NCBI GenBank assembly: GCA_019137255.1
Contig: WPDH01000137.1
Coordinates: forward strand, 1 to 64,000
DNA: 64,000 nucleotides
DNA from: Corinectria fuckeliana
Lineage: Eukaryota; Ascomycota; Sordariomycetes; Hypocreales; Nectriaceae
Reading direction: 5' to 3'
Under the pieces are notes generated by a model. The model searched no databases. It had not been told where the DNA came from and saw only the letters and a program-made list of their open reading frames with translations. Position numbers and translations under genes: made by a program. This document shows positions 34,348-44,932 of the stretch, piece after piece. Position 1 is the first letter of the stretch, and each line of letters begins with the position of its first letter.

Positions 34348-35377
34348 CTACGCAGAGTACAAGTTGCGCAACGCCTCAACCAACTGAACCTTGCCCTTGA
34401 CAGTGTGCTCGTGGTCCCCAAAATCACCCGCCATAGTCCCGCTCGGCAGCGCGGAGACAGTCATCTCCACGTACTCCTGCACATACGAGGCCGGGATTTG
34501 CTCGGCGAAGAACCCTGCGAGGTGCTCCTTTTCGATGGCAACAACTTCCAGCTTCTTGCCCGTGACCTCTTCCACGGCCCGTTTGACGTCGTTGGCGCTG
34601 CAGTGGCGCGGGCCATAGAGGTCAAAGTAGTGCGGGCTGGCCTTTTTCTCTTCGTCGAGAAGGGCCTCGGCGCAGGAATCTCCGACGTCGATCAGGCTGG
34701 CCTGAATGTGGTGTTAGCCGGAGCTCGGTTTTGCACCCGCTAGGGCAAGGATTAAGTTGATTGCATACCATGGGGATTTTGTGATCCAGAGGTGTCATGG
34801 GAGAGTACAAGACCGGAGGATCGATCGGCCTGCGTTGTCTCGAATGCATGCACCCAGTTCTCCTGGAAGTAGCCTGGCTTGATGATCAAGACTTCAGGAA
34901 CGGCATCTTTGAGGATCGTGTCTGAGATGTGGTTGATCCGCAGTATTCCCTGGTTGCATTAGTTGAGCATGTGTGGTAAAGGAATTATAGTGGCTCGTGT
35001 CTTACAATGCCATGGTCGTATTGAGCGCTCATCGACGAGAAGAGGAGGAGCTTCTTCACAGTCGACGCATGCAGGAGGGCCTTCTTGACATTGTTCGCAG
35101 CGTTGGTTGCAAACTCGCCAGCATCAGTTCCATCGTAGGTTGGAGGCGGGATATAGAAGACAGCATCGGAGCCTGCGAAATCAAGCCCTGCGCCGGTCGA
35201 GATGTCACCGGTCTTGGCCTCGAAATTTGGGTGAGCAGTGAACTCGGCCGGCGTCTTTGATGCATCTCTGTAGGTTGCGCGGATGACGGACTTTCTTGGG
35301 GAACTGAGCAGAGCTCCGATGGTTGCTTTGCCAGCCTTGGTTGAGGCGGGTATGACGGTGATGGTGAGAGGAGCCAT
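34348..35377 (-). pseudogene. NmrA-like NAD(P)-binding protein, broken by 4-bp duplication
   Basis: Three exons on the minus strand: 35006-35377, 34769-34949 and 34348-34701. It would code ~300 aa of an NmrA/SDR-like protein (start MAPLTITVIPASTKAG, then AVFYIPPPTYDG, KKLLLFSSMSAQYDHG). In exon 2 the frame GYFQENWVHAFETTQAD continues after a break as PPVLYSPMTPLDHKIPM. At the break (34819-34826) GATC occurs twice in tandem, so a 4-base duplication explains the shift: exon 2 is 181 nt but 177 would keep frame. Exon 3 (ASLIDVGDSCAEALL… to LVEALRNLYSA) is intact. Introns 34950-35005 and 34702-34768 have normal ends. The nucleotide-binding loop is degenerate (IPASTKAGKAT), so it may not bind NAD(P) well. 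A recent disruption is likely. Confidence 0.8.
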
Positions 35378-36272
35378 TGTGGTTTGTAAGAGCGAAGTGA
35401 AGGGATGGGACTGAGAGTGAAAAGGTGGTTTATTCGTGGATACCAAGAGTATACTTCAAGACGTGAGAGACGGCTTATGTCTTATACAAGCGACGCAACT
35501 CTTTCTCAGCCTGCCATGAGGCTCTCACGATATCCGCGGACGCCGGATGCGAACCGTGCCGCTGCGGCCCGCGATGCCAAAGTCCGCTCCGCATGTGGGG
35601 CCTTTCCCAGCGGACTTGGTGCCGGCACGTTTTCGGAACAGTCCAAATGAAGATTGGAATACTTGCGTACGGGGTAGATTAGAGGCTAGTGATTGACTTC
35701 AACGGGCTGGAGGTGAGCTGGGAAGAGCACGGAAGTCGCAGCTTTAATCGTCTCAATTATGAGGCCTTGACCTGACGTTGCTATCAAGGCAACACCATGC
35801 CATCGTGAGTCGGAATCATGAGATGGTCGTCGTGCTGCTTCCGATCTTATTTCAACCAATGCTATACTGCTCCGAGGACAATTTACTATGAGGGTCCATC
35901 TAGCTATGCTGGTGGTGAAAGACACCAGCTTTCCTTTACGCTTTGATAATTACAGTCCACTCGTAGCTCGCAGCGCGCCGCTGAAATGGACCCCCATCGC
36001 GAGAATTAGCTAGTTGCTCCGCAGCTCACTGCGGAAACGGGCTAACCATGGCCAGCGGACAAGGCAGCGGAGGAACCCAAGGCCCGACGAAGAAAAACAG
36101 TTGCCCCTTCGGGCGTGTTGTCCGATGGCGATAGGGGCATATAGTAGAGCCTGGTTGGCGCCGTCGAGATTGTTCTGCGGCCAAGCCCATTGCTCCAACC
36201 TCCTCTCAACCGTTGCCGTCTTTTCAACCCACGACATAAAAGTCCAGGCTCTCATTCAACAAGTCATCTACC
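35378..36272. other. Divergent promoter region
   Basis: Lies between the starts of the broken NmrA-like gene (minus) and the flavin oxidoreductase gene (plus). No repeats or binding sites identified with confidence. Confidence 0.45.
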
Positions 36273-37635
36273 ATGGCAGACTCCCCGCTCGCCCAGCCCC
36301 TACCGCTGCCCTGCGGCCTGACGCTGCCCAACCGCCTCGTCAAAGCCGCCCTCGCCGAGCAAATGGCCGACTCCCAGAAGCTTCCCACGCCCGCCCAGTT
36401 CGGGCGCACCTACGGCAGCTGGGCCGACGGCGGCTGGGGCATGATCCTGACGGGCAACGTGCAAGTCGACGCGCGCTACCTCGGCGCCCCGGACGACATG
36501 GCCGTCGACGCGAGCCTGCAGGAGGAAAAGGAGGTCCTCGCCGCCTACGCCAGCCTAGCCACCACGTCGCAGCGCCGAGGCACGCCCGTGATGATGCAGA
36601 TCAACCACCCGGGGCGTCAGTCGCCGCTGGGAGCCGGCAGGCGCGGCTTCTTTGCCAAGAACCTCGCCCCCAGCGCCGTGCCGCTCAACATGGGCCGCAA
36701 CCTCCTCTCGAGGCTGGCCAGCGCCGTGCTGTTCGGCACGCCCAAGGAGATGTCGGTTGCCGAAATTGAAGACGTCGTGCGGCGCTTCGCCAACACGGCG
36801 CGCATCGCCGCCGAAGCCGGGTTCAGCGGCGTTCAGATCCATGCGGCGCACGGCTACCTCCTCGCGCAGTTCATGTCGGCCAAGACGAACCGCCGCACCG
36901 ACGCGTACGGCGGCTCGGCGGCTGGCCGGGTCAAGATCGTGCTTGACATCATCGAGGCCATCCGGGCCGTCGTGCCCAAGACGTTCTGCATCGGGCTCAA
37001 GTTCAACTCGGTGGACCACCAGGCTTCGAGCAGCGCCGAGGCGGCCACCGAGCTGGAAGATTGTCTCGTGCAGGCTGCTCTTATTGCTGCGGCTGGCCTG
37101 GACTTTCTGGAGGTCAGCGGTGGGTCTTACGAAGATCCCACTGTAGGTTCCGCAAGCTTGATATAGAACCCGGATGCATTGGCTGATACTTGGTAGATGA
37201 TCCTGGGAACTGAGAGCGCCACTGCTCCCTCGGAAAGGACCATCGCCCGCGAATCCTTCTTTCTAGATTTCGCCAAAGAAATCCGGGCCAGGCTTCCTGA
37301 CATTGCCTTGATCGTCACCGGGGGCTTCCGAACTCGCCAAGGCATGGAGGCCGCCCTCGACGGAGGCGCCTGCGACGTGATTGGACTCGGGAGGCCGTCG
37401 GTGCTCAACCCGTCTCTTCCGCAGAACATCATCCTCAACAAGAAGGTCCAGGGATCCGACGCCAAGGTCTACCACCGAAAGGTCCCGACGCCGTGGCTGC
37501 TCAAGCGACTGGCGCCCAAGTCGATTGGTGCAGGTGTGGAAAGCGTAAGAGTGCGAACTGATTGGGGTTGCCTGGCGGTGCTAACGACTTGTCTAGGCAT
37601 GGTATAGCAAGAAAATGCAGAAGATGGGACAGTGA
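36273..37635 (+). CDS. NADH:flavin oxidoreductase (Old Yellow Enzyme family)
   Basis: Exons 36273-37142, 37197-37544 and 37597-37635, 418 aa. An FMN-dependent TIM-barrel enzyme that reduces activated C=C bonds such as enones; the true substrate is unknown. Seen: LTLPNRLVKAALAEQMAD at the start of the barrel, MMQINHPGRQSP (flavin contact), GFSGVQIHAAHGYLLAQFM with the His/His substrate pair region, then NRRTDAYGGS, LDFLEVSGGSYEDP, and LIVTGGFRTRQGMEAAL with GACDVIGLGRPS binding the FMN phosphate. No signal peptide; presumably cytosolic. The introns are 54 and 52 nt (GTAGGT/GGTAG, GTAAGA/CTAG with a CTAAC branch). The 13-codon last exon AWYSKKMQKMGQ matches the usual hydrophobic-basic tail of this fungal subgroup. 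Its neighbour is a P450, tail to tail. Confidence 0.9.
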
Positions 37636-38157
37636 TGCTGCATGTGCTCTGCATTTCAGGGGAGGTTGGAGTCCTGGTGAGATTTTAGTTGAGTCACAAG
37701 ACATGCTCTGGTTTTGGCACCCGATTGCCAACCAGGCCGATTATGCCATGCTCCTTTTTCTCTTGTTCATAGATCCCATCGTGGAGATAGAGTTATAGAT
37801 TCTCAGTTTCAGTAGTTACTGTTGCAATCTGAGGATGAGATTGAAGGTTGAAAAGCTCTTGATTTCCTAGCTAAAAGGGGGACTAATTGAAGGCCTAAGC
37901 ATATCAATTTTAGGTTCTAGGAACTCTAATAGAAGGAAATAATTATATTGCCTTCAATGTCTGTAGGGCTAGGATCACAATGATCGTCATAAGGTCAGGC
38001 TACCTATAGGGCACGGTATAGTCATTAGATCGAATACAAGGTCCTAGGGAAGCGATACTGATGATCTAAGCGGTGACGATGATCTAGATGATCCCGAAAA
38101 GCGATGATGAGCCCGAGTTGCGATAGTTACCGTCAGCAGGCTTGCGGACTCAACGCT
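37636..38157. other. Intergenic between convergent oxidoreductase and P450 genes
   Basis: 3' flanks of both genes. From about 38000 to 38115 there is an irregular GATGATC/CGATGATG-rich stretch, too degenerate to define a repeat unit. Confidence 0.45.
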
Positions 38158-39864
38158 TCAAAATGCCCCGTCTCGCGCATACTTGCGCACCTCTGCGCGA
38201 ACCCTGAACTCTCTCGGCTTGACGAACCAGAACCCTTTAATCTTCCAGGTCTCGCTCGAGTCGACGGATGACCTTTCGAGGGAGAAATCAAAATCCCGGA
38301 AAAGTCTGGGGATCAACTTGGATATCTCAAGCATGGACACATGCCTTCCTATGCAGCTTCGCGAACCAAGGCCAAACTAAACCAGGCGTGTTAGACCGTG
38401 GTGATGCATGTTATGAAGCAGACTTGCCGGCATCCAGTGGCGGTTCATTACTGATATCCTATCGCTGTCTTCTTCAAGCCATCGCTCTGGCCTAAAGATA
38501 TCCTCGTCGTCGCCAAAGATTCGGGGGTCGCGATGCTCAACCCAAGTGTTTATGCCAACCACAGTCTACCGACGTTAGTAGAGCACCAATGATGGCCCCA
38601 CGATGGCGAAAACTCACCCCAGCCGGAAAGTAATGACCGGCAATCTTCGAGCCTCCCTCTGGAACCACACGCTCGAGCGGCAACCCCGTGGCTGGGTGCA
38701 TCCGCAGAGCTTCCTTGATGATGGCCTGCAAATACGGCATCTGCTGGCTCTCCTGAAAAGTCGGGTAGTCCGATAGGCTGCCCTGCGCCTGAAGGCTCTC
38801 GATCTCGTCGCGCAGCTTTTGCAGACACTGCGGGGTCTTGAGCAGATAGTACAGAATGGCGGACAGGCTGATGGCCGTGGTATCAGATCCTGCTACCATG
38901 TTCGAAGCACAGCCCGTGAGGACGTGGTGCGACGTAAACGCGTCAGGGTCGGCCGAGTGCTTGGACAGGAACTTGGTGAGGAAGTCAACCGTGGCCGCAG
39001 GGCTTTGCGGCGTCTCGGAGGCGGCCTTGGGTGTCGTCTGGTGCTCCCGGATCCGGTCCTCGGTGAAGCTCAGCACGTACGCTCTGCCCGCGCCCTTTGC
39101 CCCGGCCCAGTAGTTCTTGATGGAGTAGAGCGAACGGTGCAGGCTGGGGAAGATGCCCACAAGCGTTGCGTAGTGCATGTGGTCTTCCAGGGCGCCCATC
39201 ACGCCGCCAATGTCCTCCCCTCGGTCCAGGAACCCCAGCCGCTCGCCGTAGGTGATCATCCCGATGACGTCGAACGCGTAGCACTGGAACCAGTGGCCCA
39301 TGTCGACGGGGACGGCGGCTCGGGCCATTTCCGTCAGGCGCTGGGCGAAGAGACTGTTGCACTCGTCGACGTAGGGCTCGTAGTTGACGAGCGCTGTCAT
39401 CGAGTAGGTTGCTTGGTACAGGCGTCGAGTCTGCGCGTGGTGTTTTGCCGACTGGTCGCTGAAGATGTTCCACTGTCCGGGAGCGGCCCAGGTGGAGTAC
39501 CAGGACGACTTTGGGAACTGGGCACCCAGGCCGTAGATGATCTTGTTGGCGCTGGGATCGTTGATGCTGTAGCGGTTGGGGCCGTAGCGGACGACGGAGC
39601 CTGGCAAGGTGTAGTTAGCATCTTACGCCTGACAGCTGTATGTGCAGCACGAAACGAACCATATTTCTCGTGGAGTTGTCGGTTCTTTAATTCAAAGTGG
39701 CCCTTTCTCACCGTCCACAAGTACCACACGTCGCTGAATCGTGCTAGCCATGGTCCGGAGACGGGTCTGAGTGGGGAGTGTATGGAGCGGGCCACGAGGG
39801 TGACCAGATGGACAGTGAAGAATAGAATAGCGGCGACGACTGGGATCAAGAAATGGTTGCTCAT
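38158..39864 (-). CDS. Cytochrome P450, pisatin-demethylase-like
   Basis: Exons 39660-39864, 38618-39600, 38428-38565 and 38158-38376, 514 aa. A haem monooxygenase anchored to the ER by one N-terminal helix (IPVVAAILFFTVHLVTLV). Motifs: proline-rich hinge LRPVSGPW, I-helix MVAGSDTTA (about 304-312), ExxR in IIKEALRMHP (about 365-368), FRPERW, and the haem loop FGLGSRSCIG with Cys450. The overall pattern (RQLHEKYG, VRYGPNRYSINDP, YGERLGFLDRGEDIGGVM) resembles pisatin demethylase-type P450s, which often detoxify plant compounds; that role is inferred. The third intron (38377-38427) is GC-AG: the exon ends ATGCCG and the intron starts GCAAGT, exactly before the haem loop. The other introns are GT-AG. 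The gene appears intact despite the unusual site. Confidence 0.9.
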
Positions 39865-41221
39865 TTTGCGAGTTTACGCAAGCTATATATAAAAAAGCAA
39901 CGTAGGGCAGATGAAGCAGGTTTGTAGATCAGACCCAAGACGCCTCCGACTTAAATATCTAGCTTACATTTGGAAAACGCGGGGTTGGCCAATTGTACCA
40001 CGACAGTTGTGATCCGCGTCTCGGCCCCCACAAACCGGAAGAAGCGGCTGTTGCATAGAATGGTTTCGTGAACGCATCGGATAGCATCGACGGCAGATTA
40101 CACCGAGGTGCAGAAGCACAAGCACACGAGGATCATTAAGTGGTCTCCGGCCGCCTAAGGCACAGGCAGGTTTAGACAATCCTGCATCTCATTACCTGCT
40201 GTACGACCATATACGTCTGGTGTTCTCTGGATGGCTCTCGGGATACGGAGTACAAGTTGTAAAGGTGAAGTGAGAGACTAAGAGTGGCAGGAAAATCTAG
40301 CTGCGTTCTCATCGGAAACCGATGCAAACTCTTAGCTTTGTAGTCCCACTCACTCATCGTGCAGAAACTGCCTCATCCACACCACAGCTGCAATCTTCCC
40401 TCTAGCCATTGTTAGTCTCTCGCTATTCCTCCTCTCGTTACCTTTCACAAAACACGCAGTGCAACACCGGAAAGTGTGTGGAACAGAAAGGACCGGGAAT
40501 GACGCACGCGTGATAGTTATATCAGCTGTAACTACAGCCTACAGGGTCGGTAAATACTCTGAGCAGGCAGTTTATTGATGAGAGCGTAAGTGTTTTAAAC
40601 AAATGCATCCTGTTCACACAGTTGTAAACCAATTTGTTTGTTCCATGGCCTGAGTAGTGTAAGATGGGGCTCGACTGTCGGACTCTTCAGGCCAGTGTAA
40701 GATGATGTCTGACAGGGTATTCCGTAGCGCGACCACAACATCCGCTTCAACCTAACCTAGGTACTCATCAAAGGGATAATATTGATCAAGAGTACAACAA
40801 GCTGAACTCGTTGAATATTCATCATCGTAAACGCTTCGAGAAGACTCTCACGATGCCTACAGCTTGTACATCTTGGCTGGAGAGACATGCCAGGCTTCGC
40901 TTCACGGCTATGTGGACCTTGCACATCTTTATGCACACACGCCCTCCTTACTACCTAGGTACGCACTAGACACGGCTGTTATCGGTACACTCCACCGACG
41001 GCGTCAATTGGTTGCACCGCAGCGCAGGTCCGGTCCGCAACACGGCGAAGGGCGAAGGGAGAAGGGAGGGGAGAAGGGCCAAGAGCGGGCAGAATGGCTG
41101 CATGTACTTGGGTGGTCGGCCTTTACCGCCAGTCGTAAACGTGATACAAACAGCCTGGTTCCTACACCGCTCAGCTACACTCAATTACAGCCAACTCACC
41201 CTCACTTTGCTTGCCTAGCCA
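39865..41221. other. Divergent promoter region of P450 and MMSDH; no gene seen
   Basis: About 1.4 kb. The frames at 40864-41229 and 40966-41184 overlap each other on opposite strands and lack motifs. A purine-rich GAAGGGAGAAGGG tract occurs at 41040-41080. Confidence 0.45.
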
Positions 41222-41284
41222 GACACTGATGACTGGCTAGACATTGACGACTGGCTAGACACTGACGACTGGCTAGACACTGAC
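41222..41284 (+). repeat. 18-bp minisatellite upstream of MMSDH
   Basis: Three and a half copies of GACACTGACGACTGGCTA, with one or two base changes between copies, end 28 bases before the MMSDH ATG. It therefore lies in the leader or core promoter. Each unit carries CTGAC-type and CTAG motifs. Copy number could vary between strains. Confidence 0.85.
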
Positions 41285-41312
41285 TAACAGGCCTCCCTTT
41301 CTGCGAGCCACC

Positions 41313-42551
41313 ATGACGGGCTATCCCACAACGCACGCCAAGATCCAGGACGTGGTCGACACGCAATGGTTCGTCGACAACAAGTTCCAGGCCTCGGAGA
41401 GCACCGAGTTCATCGAGCTCCATGACCCGGCCACCAACAACCTGGTGACGCGCGTGCCGCAGAGCACCGACGCCGAGATGCGCGCCGCCGTCGACTCGGC
41501 CCAGCGCGCGTTCCCGGCCTGGAGGGCCACGTCGGTGCTACATCGCCAGCAGCTCATGTTCCGCCTGGTGGCCCTGATCCGCGAGAACTGGGACCGCCTG
41601 GCCGCCAACATCACCCTCGAGCAGGGCAAGACGCTCGCCGACGCCCGGGGCGACGTGCTGCGCGGGCTGCAGGTCGCCGAGGCCGCGTGCGGCGCGCCGG
41701 AGCTGCTCAAGGGCGAGGTGCTGGAGGTTGCCCGGGACATGGAGACGCGGACGTACAAGGAGCCCTTGGGCGTCGTCGCCGCCATCTGCCCCTTTAGTAA
41801 GTACCGCCTCGCTGCGCCGCGTTGCGACGGTGCGACGAACAACCGTTGCTGATGCGCCGACAGACTTCCCCGCCATGATCCCCCTCTGGTCGCTCCCCGT
41901 CGCCACCATCGCCGGCAACACCATGATCCTCAAGCCGTCAGAAAGAGACCCCGGCGCCGCCATGATCATCGCGGAGCTCTGCCGGGAGGCGGGCTTCCCC
42001 GACGGCGTCGTCAACGTCATCCACGGCGCGAAGAAGACGGTCAACTTCATTCTCGACGAGCCGCGCATCAAGGCCGTCAGCTTCGTCGGCAGCAACCAGG
42101 CCGGCGAGTACGTCTTCGCGCGCGGCTCGGCCAACGGCAAGCGCGTGCAGGCCAACCTGGGCGCCAAGAACCACGCCGCGGTGCTGCCCGACTGCAACAA
42201 GAACAACTTCATCAAGAGCGTCGTGGGCGCCGCCTTTGGCGCGGCGGGACAGCGCTGCATGGCGCTGAGCACCGTGGTCTTTGTGGGCGAGACCAAGGCC
42301 TGGCTTCCGGAGCTGGTCGACAGCGCGAAGACGCTGCAGGTCAACGGCGGCTTCGAGGCCGGCGCCGACCTCGGGCCCGTCATCTCGCCGCAGAGCAAGA
42401 GCCGCATCGAGGAGCTGATTGCCTCGGCCGAGGACGAGGGCGCGACCGTCGTGCTGGACGGACGGGGCTTCAAGCCGGCCGACGCGCGGTTCGCCCGGGG
42501 CAACTGGGTCGGGCCGACCGTCATCACCGAGGTCACGCCCTCGATGCGCTG

Positions 42552-42582
<31 letters not shown>

Positions 42583-42924
42583 CTGTGCCTCAACGCGGCG
42601 ACGCTGGACGAGGCCATCGACGTCATCAACGACAACGAGTACGGCAACGGCGTCGCCATCTTCACCAGCTCCGGGCCGACGGCCGAGACGTTCCGCCGCC
42701 GGATCGAGGCCGGCCAGGTCGGCATCAACGTGCCCATCCCCGTCCCGCTGCCCATGTTCTCCTTCACCGGCAACAAGAGGAGCGTGGCCGGCGGCGGGGC
42801 TACGACCTTCTACGGGCGGCCCGGAATCAGCTTCTACACGCAGCAGAAGACGGTTACGGCCAAGTGGGCCGAGGCGGATGCCATTTCGACGCGGGCTGAG
42901 GTGGCCATGCCGACTCAGCAATAG
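41313..42924 (+). CDS. Methylmalonate/malonate-semialdehyde dehydrogenase (CoA-acylating)
   Basis: Exons 41313-41796 and 41864-42924, 514 aa. It oxidises (methyl)malonate semialdehyde with NAD+ and CoA to propionyl- or acetyl-CoA plus CO2, in valine, beta-alanine and pyrimidine breakdown. It has [29 protein letters not shown] across the intron (41797-41863), [26 protein letters not shown], the active site [11 protein letters not shown] with Cys293, EEIFGPVL and [10 protein letters not shown]. The [15 protein letters not shown] segment is typical of MMSDH. Residues around Arg284-type CoA-site positions were not checked. Unlike the usual enzyme, it begins almost at the catalytic domain ([15 protein letters not shown] by residue 11), without a clear mitochondrial presequence, so it may be a cytosolic or peroxisomal paralogue. 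It faces URC4 tail to tail, 107 bp apart. Confidence 0.93.
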
Positions 42925-43031
42925 ACGCAGTGTACATGTGCCGTAGCTGGAATAGCATTGTGTCAATAGACTTGTAACGGCCTCTTCCTGTCGCTGTGGC
43001 TGCACGAGTGAATTGTCCCCGTAAATCTATG

Positions 43032-44490
43032 CTAGTACAGAGTCCCGTCGCCTCGAACCAGGATCGGACTCGACTTGGTCTCCGGCCGATACTTGGCAGC
43101 CAACTCGCGGCCCGACTTCCAAGTCCCGGCCTCCAGCATCTGCGCCATGGTCAACGTGACGCCCTCTGCGGCGAACACGGCCGACACAGTGCGGTGCAGC
43201 TGGTCCAGCAGTGCCACCGTCATGGCGCGCCACTCCACGATGACGTCGGATGCGGCGTCGTACCCGGGAAGGGCTTCCCCGGACGTCTTGATGCCTTCCG
43301 CAAGGGCGTCGTCCTTCAGAGACAGGACGTCGAGGTCGACAAAGAGGCCTCCGTTGCGGTACTCGGGGAGGCCGGTTCCCAGGTCGGCGTTGTTCCACTT
43401 GTACCCGAGCAGCCTCACGAAGGGCACCATCAGGGAGTACGCGAGCCACTGCGTGAGTTTGTGGAACGGCTGGATCGTGTTGCGCGGACTCTTGTTCTCG
43501 GCCTTCTCGGCGAGCACGGCAAGAGGCCATGCGTCTCCGATGGGCTGGCCATCAATTGCCGTGCGGTCCTTGGGCCAGGATGGAATCAGCGCGCGCTGGA
43601 GGCTCGACCACAGGTCTTGGTAGTCGAGCGTCTTGGACTCGCCAGCGCGCTGGGTGAGATGGTCTTGGGTCGATCAGACTCTATTCGCTTTCCGGGAAGC
43701 AGAGGTGCACTCACCGACCAGGTTTCCGGGACGGCCAGCTTCCCCAAAGATATCCGGAAGCCGCAGGAGGGATGCGCCCACGTCTTTGAGCAGCTGAACG
43801 CGAGAAGCGACTCCGACCATGGGGTTCTCGGATGTGATCTGGAAGTATTCATTGAATGCTTCTTCAGTTAGTCCAACGAGACCCTGGCCTGTGATGGTGT
43901 TAGTAGGGTAAGCCTCTAAACACTTCGCATCGTAGACAAACCGTCGACCTGGTCTGCCGCTGCATTCTTGGACACAAACGCTCCCGCCTTGAACATGTAA
44001 AGCGACGCGACAGCAATGCCCTCGCTCCGGACGTAGTACTCTTCCGTCCCCGGCTCCTTGAAGCGCCAATGGTCGCCCGCGCCCGCGTCGAGCAGGACGG
44101 ACACGAAGAACAGATCTATCAAGCGCCGGGTGACTTCGCCATCATCGCAGCCATCGCCGCGCCACCTGGAGAGCAGGGCGTCTACGCGCGGGACGCTGCC
44201 GACGTCAAAGTGCTGCCAGCGACCGTGGGGCGGGATCTCGTTGAACCTGTCCGGGCCAAAGTCACGCTGTCGACAGTGGTCAGTAGATGGGAGATGATAT
44301 ATACGATATCGAGAGCCCTGGAGCTTCTGCTGACCTTGATGACGGCGATGACAAAGTCGGCCACGGCGCCCATCCGCGACGCATGGTAGGTGAAGTGGTG
44401 CAGCTCGCCCTTGGTGGCAGCCTCGAGCACCTTGGCGGCGTTGGCGCGGACCGCCTGGAGCGAGAGCAGATAGTCCCTGTCGCTCTGCAT
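43032..44490 (-). CDS. URC4: URC4-like uracil catabolism protein (DUF1688)
   Basis: Exons 44335-44490, 43942-44266, 43715-43888 and 43032-43663, 428 aa. DUF1688 proteins include yeast Urc4, needed for the URC pathway in which uracil is broken down through ribosylurea; the exact reaction of Urc4 is unsettled. Recognisable pieces: DYLLSLQAVRANAAKVLEAA at the start, GPDRFNEIPPHGRWQHFDVG, FFVSVLLDAGAGDHWRF, YYVRSEGIAVASLYMFKAG, VGVASRVQLLKDVG, PIGDAWPLAVL and NTIQPFHKLTQWLAYSLMVP, ending LPEYRNGGLFVDLDVLSLKD. Introns: 44267-44334, 43889-43941 (weaker GTTTGT donor chosen because the stronger-looking GTCGAC choice breaks frame) and 43664-43714 (AAG acceptor). All join conserved sequence. Presumably cytosolic. 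The gene symbol is by family; paralogues may exist. Confidence 0.85.
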
Positions 44491-44932
44491 TTTCGTCGAT
44501 GGATGAGCGAAGTCGACAGTGACTGTACTGTCCTGTCTTGAGCATGTACTAGGTCTAGCAGCTTCGGAGGTGGCCGTGGTCTAGGCTCGCATTTGTCGGT
44601 GAGGGCCGCCGCTCCTCTCCGGACTCTTATAGGCGCTTTCTCCTCCACCCGTGTGCGCAATCCTGGGGTAGCACGTCTTGATAAGCCCCGTCTTTCCTGT
44701 GCTTTTCCACGTACGGAAGGCGGCCACGATTGCTGTGTTGCTTATCTCTGCCTTGATAGCTGCACTCCCTCGACGATCGAAAGTTGTGCATGCACAGGCT
44801 GGATCTCAAGTCACACGAATATCATGATACTGTCTACTAATGAATGAGGCGCAACATGTCACGTCAACAAGCCATGTGTTTGTATGGTATTTCGATCTTC
44901 TATTCAACCAACCTTCGTCATGCAATAGCTCC
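44491..44932. other. Promoter region of the URC4-like gene
   Basis: Short spacer before the next minus-strand gene ends. No element recognised. Confidence 0.45.

Noticed and set aside
38819..39892. 357-codon frame antisense to the P450 gene
   Set aside because: It mirrors third-position GC of the P450 exons, which carry all P450 motifs; no motif in the antisense protein.
41938..43005. 355-codon and 332-codon frames antisense to MMSDH
   Set aside because: Shadow frames of a very GC-rich coding sequence; the plus strand has the active site and full family length.
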